This document shows positions 5,379 to 10,203 of a stretch of DNA of 10,203 bases, piece by piece. Location of the stretch: positions 1 to 10,203 of the forward strand of contig PFHN01000022.1 of the NCBI GenBank assembly GCA_002782305.1, read 5' to 3'. The stretch is from Candidatus Moranbacteria bacterium CG_4_8_14_3_um_filter_41_13 (GTDB lineage Bacteria; Patescibacteriota; Minisyncoccia; Moranbacterales; UBA1568). The notes under the pieces were generated by a model. That model was not told the origin of the DNA. It was given only the letters and a program-made list of their open reading frames with translations, and searched no databases. The translations under genes and the position numbers were made by a program. The stretch's first letter is position 1, and the number at the start of each line of letters is the position of its first letter.

Positions 5379-7994
5379 ATGACACTGACACAAGTGAAAA
5401 GACGCGATGGCGAAATTGTGCCTTTTGATCGAACGCGTATCGAGAATGCTATTGAAAATGCTTGCGATGCTATTGGTGAAACTGAAAAAAGTTTTATCAC
5501 GACCATTACTGATGAAGTTATAAATGACATCATTGCTACTTGCGGAGAAGATGCTGAGATGCATGTGCCGTTTGTGGAGACAATTCAGAACTTCGTTGAG
5601 AAACACCTTATGAAAGAAAGTCGGTATGAAGTTGCCAAGGCATATATTTTATATCGAGAAAAACAGAGTGAGAAGCGTGAAGAAAAGAAAGAAGAGCTCA
5701 TCGAACAATTCGAAAAAAATTCGATGAAAGTCATAAAGTCAAATGGAAAGCAGGAACTTTTCGATCTCAAGAAAATTAAAGTTGTTTTTGATCGCGCGGC
5801 ACTTTCTTACGAAAAAGAATGTCATTTTGAAGATCTGATTGAAGCATTCAAAAAAAATATTGTTGATGAGATCAAGACTTCCGACATCAGCAAGCTCCTT
5901 GTGAAAACATGTGTCGATTTAGTAACCGTCGAAAATATTGCTTGGCAAAATGTGGCTGCACGTATTCTTCTCGGCGACCTCTACAAGCAAGCGATCAAAA
6001 ATCGTGGATTGAAGCAATCAGATATTTATAGTGCGCATGCCTACAAAGCACTCTTCGATGATTATATAGAGCGTGGATATTATTACAAAGATTTCTACAA
6101 GTATTATTCAGCCGAGGATATTTTAGCAGCAGGAAAATATCTTTCTAATGATACGGACACGACATACGAATACACCACGATTGTTTCTTTCACAAAGAGG
6201 TATCTCCATAATCCAAATAAAATTGTTAGAGAATTGCCACAGGAAATGTATATGTCAGTTGCTCTTTTCCTTGCTATTCCAGAAGAGAAAGAAAACCGTT
6301 TGGCATTTGCTTTCAAGCTTTATGAACATTGTTCGAAACAGCGTATTTCACTTCCTACACCAACACTTCTCAATGCACGTACGAACTATCACCAACTCTC
6401 GAGCTGTTTCAAAATAAATGTCAATGATGATCTCCGCGATATCTATCACGCTATCGAAAATATGGCGCAAATATCGAAGTTTGGAGGGGGAATCGGAGTA
6501 TATTTGGGGAATATTCGCTCAAGGGGGAGTGCTATCCGTGGTATCGAAGGGATGTCAGGCGGTGTCAATCCTTGGGTCAAGATTATCAATGACACTGCTA
6601 TCGCCGTCAATCAGCTGGGAGCGCGCTTGGGAGCTATTTCTGTGACACTGGATATCTGGCACCGTGATATTTACGATTTTCTTGACTTGCAAACAGAAAC
6701 AGGAGATATTCGTGCGAAGGCTTTCGATATTTTTCCATCGATTTCTATTCCGGACTTGTTTATGAAACGACTCGAAGCTGATCTTGATATTACTCTCTTT
6801 GATCCACACGAAGTAGAAAAGATATATGGGAAACGCCTGCAAGATACTTTTAACGAAGAGTTTGAAACATTGTATGTGAAGCTTGAAACAGACGATCGTT
6901 TGAAAATGAGAAAGGTAGTGAAGGCGAAAGATATATTCAAAAAGTTTCTCAAGTCAACAGTAGAAACTGGTATGCCATATGTTTTCTTCCGGGATACTGT
7001 CAATCGTCTCAATCCAAATAAACACGAAGGAAACATTTATTCTACTCAGCTTTGTACAGAGATTTGTCAGAATACTTCAGTAACGAAGTTCCAGGAGGAA
7101 ATATTGGAAGATGGAAAAATTGTGATTCGTTATGAACCTGGAGATCTCGTCGTATGCAATCTTGCTTCGATTAACATCGCTACAGTTGCAGAAGAAAGTG
7201 TGATTGCAGATGTTTTCCCTGTTGTGATGCGTGTCCTTGATAATGTGATTACTCTTAACTATTATCCAGTGAAAGAAGCGGAACGTACAGCTCTTAGGTA
7301 TCGAAGCGTCGGTCTCGGATACCTCGGACTTGCTGAATACCTCGCTGTAAGAAAGCTTGCCTATGATAGTGAAGAGGCTCGAGCTGAAGCGAATCGTTTG
7401 TTTGAGAGATATACTTATTACACCTATCGTGCATCTGTCGATCTCGCCAAAGAAAGAGGTGCTTATAATCTCTATCAGGGGAGTGAATACTCCAAGGGAA
7501 TTTTACTTGGTCGTGACGTCACGTGGTTCGAAAAAAATACTCCTTTCGGAAAAGATTGGAAGACGCTGTTCGCAGAGATGAAGACAGTTGGTGTACGCTT
7601 TGGCTATCATAGCGCTCCAGCACCAAATACTTCTACAGCGGGTGTTGTGGGTACGACTGCTGCACTCCTCCCGATTTATAAGAAGTTCTTCATTGAAACC
7701 AATCTTTCTTCTCCAACGATCAGAGTAGCTCCAAAACTTTCTCAAGAAAATTTTTGGTATTACAAGGAATATATCAATATGAATATGAACGATGTCATTG
7801 ATATGATGTCCACCATCTATCCTTGGATTGACCAATCAATTTCTTTCGAGTGGATGATCGATCCGACGAAAGTGAGTCCTGCACAACTCTTCAATTATTA
7901 TGTAAAAAGTTGGAAACAGGGTATCAAGACCGTGTACTATGTGCGTAGTCTTTCCGCAGAAATAAAGGATAATTGTGTTAGTTGTAGTGGTTAA
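5379..7994 (+). CDS. nrdA: class I ribonucleoside-diphosphate reductase, large (alpha) subunit
   Basis: Catalytic subunit that reduces ribonucleotides to deoxyribonucleotides, using a radical passed from NrdB. Of 871 residues, the first 205 hold two ATP-cone domains in tandem (about 4-95 and 116-205) joined by a charged linker, making it longer than the 761-residue E. coli enzyme. The catalytic core shows LPTPT (from 325), Cys343 in SSCF and Cys593 in VVCNLASIN (the redox pair), Cys559 and Glu561 in QLCTEI (thiyl radical site), and Tyr853-Tyr854 in KTVYY for radical transfer. The C-terminal Cys866-x-x-Cys869 re-reduces the active site. The residue before LCTEI is Gln557 where E. coli and human enzymes have Asn. 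An in-frame TTG at 5355 overlaps sod and adds eight residues; the ATG at 5379 is preferred. Two ATP cones suggest allosteric activity control by dATP/ATP. Confidence 0.96.
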   Translation: MTLTQVKRRDGEIVPFDRTRIENAIENACDAIGETEKSFITTITDEVINDIIATCGEDAEMHVPFVETIQNFVEKHLMKESRYEVAKAYILYREKQSEKREEKKEELIEQFEKNSMKVIKSNGKQELFDLKKIKVVFDRAALSYEKECHFEDLIEAFKKNIVDEIKTSDISKLLVKTCVDLVTVENIAWQNVAARILLGDLYKQAIKNRGLKQSDIYSAHAYKALFDDYIERGYYYKDFYKYYSAEDILAAGKYLSNDTDTTYEYTTIVSFTKRYLHNPNKIVRELPQEMYMSVALFLAIPEEKENRLAFAFKLYEHCSKQRISLPTPTLLNARTNYHQLSSCFKINVNDDLRDIYHAIENMAQISKFGGGIGVYLGNIRSRGSAIRGIEGMSGGVNPWVKIINDTAIAVNQLGARLGAISVTLDIWHRDIYDFLDLQTETGDIRAKAFDIFPSISIPDLFMKRLEADLDITLFDPHEVEKIYGKRLQDTFNEEFETLYVKLETDDRLKMRKVVKAKDIFKKFLKSTVETGMPYVFFRDTVNRLNPNKHEGNIYSTQLCTEICQNTSVTKFQEEILEDGKIVIRYEPGDLVVCNLASINIATVAEESVIADVFPVVMRVLDNVITLNYYPVKEAERTALRYRSVGLGYLGLAEYLAVRKLAYDSEEARAEANRLFERYTYYTYRASVDLAKERGAYNLYQGSEYSKGILLGRDVTWFEKNTPFGKDWKTLFAEMKTVGVRFGYHSAPAPNTSTAGVVGTTAALLPIYKKFFIETNLSSPTIRVAPKLSQENFWYYKEYINMNMNDVIDMMSTIYPWIDQSISFEWMIDPTKVSPAQLFNYYVKSWKQGIKTVYYVRSLSAEIKDNCVSCSG

Positions 7995-8038
7995 TAGTAT
8001 CAGATAGTCTCCCTCATACAAGATAAAAATTGAAAACT

Positions 8039-9082
8039 ATGACCGAAGAAATGAAGCGTAACGCCCTCTTTAATCCAAAGGGGAACGATAATGTAGAGAA
8101 GAGAACGATTATCAAGGGGGCAACGACAGGACTATTCAACTTGAATGCCACCAAATACACGTGGGCGAAGTCCCTCTATCAGGTGATGATTGGTAATTTC
8201 TGGGTACCAGAAAAAGTCTCGGGACTCAAGGATGATGCACGAATGTTTCATACTGACCTCTCTCCTGAAGAACAAAAAGCCTATAAAGGAATACTTTCCT
8301 TTCTCATCTTTCTTGATTCTATTCAGACAGTCAATCTTCCTCATTTCTCTGACTATATTACCTCTCCAGAAGTGAACCTTATTCTCTCGATTCAGGCCTA
8401 CCAAGAAGCTATTCATTCACAATCCTATGCTACTATCCTAGAATCTGTAGTAGAAAGCAAAGAACGCGATGAAATCTATTATTTCTGGCGCACGGATGCT
8501 GTCTTGCTCCATCGTAACGAATACATCGGGCAGATTTATGAAGACTTCATCAATGAACCCTCCGATAAGAATTTCTTTCGTGGTATTGTAGCGAACTTTC
8601 TTCTTGAATCAGTGTATTTCTATAACGGCTTTGCCTATTTTGATACATTGGTCGATCGAATGAAAATGCTGGCTACTGGTCGTATGATCGCTTATATACG
8701 GCGTGATGAACTCACTCACATCACAATATTCTCGAATATTATTCGTGAAATACGAAGAGAATTCCCAGAAATCTACAACGAGAAGCTTATTCTCGAAATG
8801 ATGGCGACAGCTGTCGATCAGGAAATAGAATGGGGGAAGCACATCTTGGGCAATCGCATCCCTGGTATCAATAGCGAGACAACAGAAGATTATACGCATT
8901 GGCTTGCGAACAACCGTCTGGCGATGCTTGGTATCGGACCACTCTATCCAAATGCGGTGTCAAACCCGTATAAGCACCTTGATCGCTTGCAAGATCCTAA
9001 TAGCGATAAAGGAAACTTCTTCGAGACCACAGTGGTAAACTATACGCAGTCAAGTAGTATGAATGGAAGTTGGGATTTCTAG
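8039..9082 (+). CDS. nrdB: class I ribonucleotide reductase, small (beta) subunit
   Basis: Carries the diiron/tyrosyl radical cofactor that starts catalysis in NrdA. In the 347-residue product every metal ligand can be assigned: Asp93 (FLDSIQ), Glu123 and His126 (YQEAIHSQSY), Glu190 (LLES), Glu224 and His227 (RRDELTH). The radical-bearing Tyr130 is present at E-x2-H-x3-Y, so this is a conventional tyrosyl-radical type and not the tyrosine-lacking class Ic. Assembly of such a cofactor needs oxygen, or a flavodoxin-like NrdI if manganese is used; no nrdI is in the window. The tail ends in aromatic residues (SWDF), as expected for docking into NrdA. The ATG at 8039 is chosen over an in-frame TTG nine bases earlier. 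It lies 44 bases after nrdA and ends the unit before a terminator. Confidence 0.96.
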   Translation: MTEEMKRNALFNPKGNDNVEKRTIIKGATTGLFNLNATKYTWAKSLYQVMIGNFWVPEKVSGLKDDARMFHTDLSPEEQKAYKGILSFLIFLDSIQTVNLPHFSDYITSPEVNLILSIQAYQEAIHSQSYATILESVVESKERDEIYYFWRTDAVLLHRNEYIGQIYEDFINEPSDKNFFRGIVANFLLESVYFYNGFAYFDTLVDRMKMLATGRMIAYIRRDELTHITIFSNIIREIRREFPEIYNEKLILEMMATAVDQEIEWGKHILGNRIPGINSETTEDYTHWLANNRLAMLGIGPLYPNAVSNPYKHLDRLQDPNSDKGNFFETTVVNYTQSSSMNGSWDF

Positions 9083-9098
9083 GTCTAGAAAAAGATAC

Positions 9099-9131
9099 AA
9101 AACTCCTCAAAGAAAGAATGGGGAGTTTTTT
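9099..9131 (+). terminator. intrinsic terminator after nrdB
   Basis: An 8-bp stem (9099-9106 with 9122-9129) with a 15-base loop, running into a six-T tract (9126-9131), 16 bases after the nrdB stop. An overlapping alternative fold pairs the CAAAGAAA in its loop with TTTCTTTG downstream. It closes the prx-sod-nrdAB unit. Confidence 0.7.
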
Positions 9132-9150
9132 CTTTGAAAAATAAAAAGTG

Positions 9151-9159
9151 TGATATAAT
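9151..9159 (+). promoter_or_regulatory. extended -10 promoter of the pilin-like gene
   Basis: TGATATAAT is a perfect extended -10 (TGnTATAAT). The -35 region is poor, which extended -10 promoters tolerate. Transcription would begin near 9166 and give a leader of about 34 bases with no Shine-Dalgarno before the ATG at 9200. Confidence 0.5.
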
Positions 9160-9199
9160 GCAGACAGTATTTCTTTCAAAAAAAACTAAAAATTTTCGT

Positions 9200-10039
9200 A
9201 TGTACAAAAATAAACATTTTATCATAGTGTTTTTCATTTTTTTCTTTTCGGTGGGAGCATTTCTTTTTGTTTCCGATGCGAGCGCTGCTGGACTACAGTA
9301 CACTCTACTGGAAAAAATTCCTGGACTTGGTAATACGAACGGTAGTGACCTACCCGGATATATCTTGGCTGTATACAATGTTGCTCTGGCAGTAGTCGTC
9401 CTTTCAGCAGTGCTGATGGTTTCTGTTGGCGGATTTATGTATCTCACAAGTGCCGGCAATACTTCTGCTATGGGAACAGCCAAAGGTGTTATTTTTGATG
9501 CGCTTATTGGTCTGGCATTAGCGCTCTCTGCTTGGGTTCTGCTTAACACAATCAACCCAGACCTAACCAGTGTGAGTATCAATGGTCTTTCTGCTACCCC
9601 TGTGGTTCCTGCTAGTCCAACAAGTACAGCTCCCATACCGGGGACAGGTACTCCTGGGACATGTGGTGGATATTCTGTAAGTGGTATAAGTAGTTCTCAG
9701 TGTAGTGATGCTTCATCAGCGTTGAACGACTTACTTAAATGTATGTATGATAAAAATCCAAATACAAGAGTAAATAGTATTTCTGATAGTGCTGGATTTA
9801 CGAGGTGTAAAACAAATTGGGTTAAAGGAATATGTGCACATGCTCAAACTTCTTGCCATTATGGTGGGGGCGCTTCAAAGACATCACCTAGTTGTCAAAA
9901 ATCACAGGCTGTAGATCTTTCAACGACAGGTGTTTCTGCTCAGGCGATAGTAGATGCTGCTTCTGCTTGCGGAGGACGAATTAATAATGAAGGGAATCAT
10001 ATTCATGTGAGTACAAAATCAAGTTGTTGTACTTTATAA
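9200..10039 (+). CDS. VirB2-like pilin fused to Cys-rich, M15 peptidase-like domain
   Basis: A 279-residue exported protein. Residues 1-30 form a signal peptide with hydrophobic core 7-24 and likely cleavage in DASAAG. Two membrane segments follow (about 53-80 and 95-116), with the short SAGN turn and final LLNTINPDL typical of the T4SS-pilin family common in Patescibacteria. A Pro/Ser/Thr linker (131-154) leads to a C-terminal domain with ten cysteines (155, 168, 181, 203, 212, 219, 232, 257, 276, 277). Its pattern SCHYGGG (His220), SQAVDL (Asp239) and EGNHIHVS (His267/His269) resembles the zinc site of M15 D-Ala-D-Ala peptidases, but with a longer His-to-Asp gap (19 residues rather than 7). 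The pilin call is good; the peptidase call is inference. An in-frame TTG at 9134 is rejected because it precedes the promoter and spoils the signal peptide. It has its own promoter, so it is separate from the nrd unit. Confidence 0.75.
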   Translation: MYKNKHFIIVFFIFFFSVGAFLFVSDASAAGLQYTLLEKIPGLGNTNGSDLPGYILAVYNVALAVVVLSAVLMVSVGGFMYLTSAGNTSAMGTAKGVIFDALIGLALALSAWVLLNTINPDLTSVSINGLSATPVVPASPTSTAPIPGTGTPGTCGGYSVSGISSSQCSDASSALNDLLKCMYDKNPNTRVNSISDSAGFTRCKTNWVKGICAHAQTSCHYGGGASKTSPSCQKSQAVDLSTTGVSAQAIVDAASACGGRINNEGNHIHVSTKSSCCTL

Positions 10040-10054
10040 ACGTTTACCGTTTTT

Positions 10055-10203
10055 ATGAAAAAAATATTCTATTTTTCATTGGCACTACTGATTTTGGTCC
10101 TTATTTTTTTGGGGGCATATAATTTTATTTTCCGTAACAATGTCAATAATCCGACTGTAGACCAAGGAAAGAAAGCAGAAGCAGTGAAAGAGAAAACTAC
10201 GGA
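10055..10203 (+). CDS. N-terminus of a membrane-anchored protein, cut by window end
   Basis: Only the first 49 codons are present. The product starts MKKIFYFS, has one hydrophobic segment (about residues 5-26) and then a charged, lysine- and glutamate-rich stretch. This looks like a single signal anchor with the rest outside the membrane, or a lipid-free signal peptide. The family is not recognised. It begins 15 bases after the pilin stop and is probably co-transcribed with it, so it may belong to the same surface or secretion system. No ribosome-binding site is seen. Confidence 0.6.
   Translation, partial: MKKIFYFSLALLILVLIFLGAYNFIFRNNVNNPTVDQGKKAEAVKEKTT

Noticed and set aside
9134..9199. 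Pilin gene start at an upstream TTG or at the ATG at 9158
   Set aside because: Both precede or lie within the extended -10 promoter, and would put a charged stretch before the signal peptide.

Overview
The window looks like chromosomal DNA of a Candidate Phyla Radiation (Patescibacteria) bacterium, perhaps of the Parcubacteria/Moranbacteria kind. The basis is low GC, short spacers, no CCA encoded on any tRNA, almost no Shine-Dalgarno sequences, and a VirB2-like pilin of the type common in those genomes. The lineage is inferred from memory of gene style, with no search behind it. All genes read normally with UGA as a non-sense codon (no in-frame TGA), so the Gracilibacteria/SR1 recoding is not indicated.

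Layout. 1-1000: an AT-rich end, a candidate structured RNA (124-295), and a minus-strand tRNA cluster read in the order Leu(GAG), Val(TAC), Phe(GAA), CAT (Met or Ile2), Gly(GCC), closed by a strong hairpin at 301-334. Two tandem DnaA-box-like 9-mers lie in the largest tRNA spacer. 1009-2740, minus strand: ribosomal protein L19 (rplS), a 188-bp foldback element, and an RluA-family pseudouridine synthase. 2740-2873 is a divergent promoter region. 2873-3880, plus strand: a D-lactate dehydrogenase-type enzyme with its own terminator.

4130-9082, plus strand, is the main unit: AhpC-type peroxiredoxin, Fe/Mn superoxide dismutase, then class I ribonucleotide reductase large (nrdA) and small (nrdB) subunits. 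Gaps are 13-44 bases, with a near-consensus sigma70 promoter ahead, an NrdR-box-like palindrome further upstream, and a terminator after nrdB. It joins an oxygen-requiring, radical-using dNTP-making enzyme to enzymes that remove superoxide and peroxide. Together with the lactate dehydrogenase this suggests a fermenter that meets and tolerates oxygen.

9200-10203, plus strand: a secreted or membrane VirB2-like pilin with a long cysteine-rich C-terminal domain carrying a D-Ala-D-Ala peptidase (M15)-like His/Asp/His pattern, followed by the start of a small membrane-anchored protein cut by the window end.

Most notable: the pilin-peptidase fusion, the foldback between rplS and the pseudouridine synthase gene, the redox/RNR operon with its possible NrdR site, the candidate RNA at 124-295, and the cysteine-rich peroxiredoxin N-terminus that overlaps a Shine-Dalgarno-led mini-ORF.
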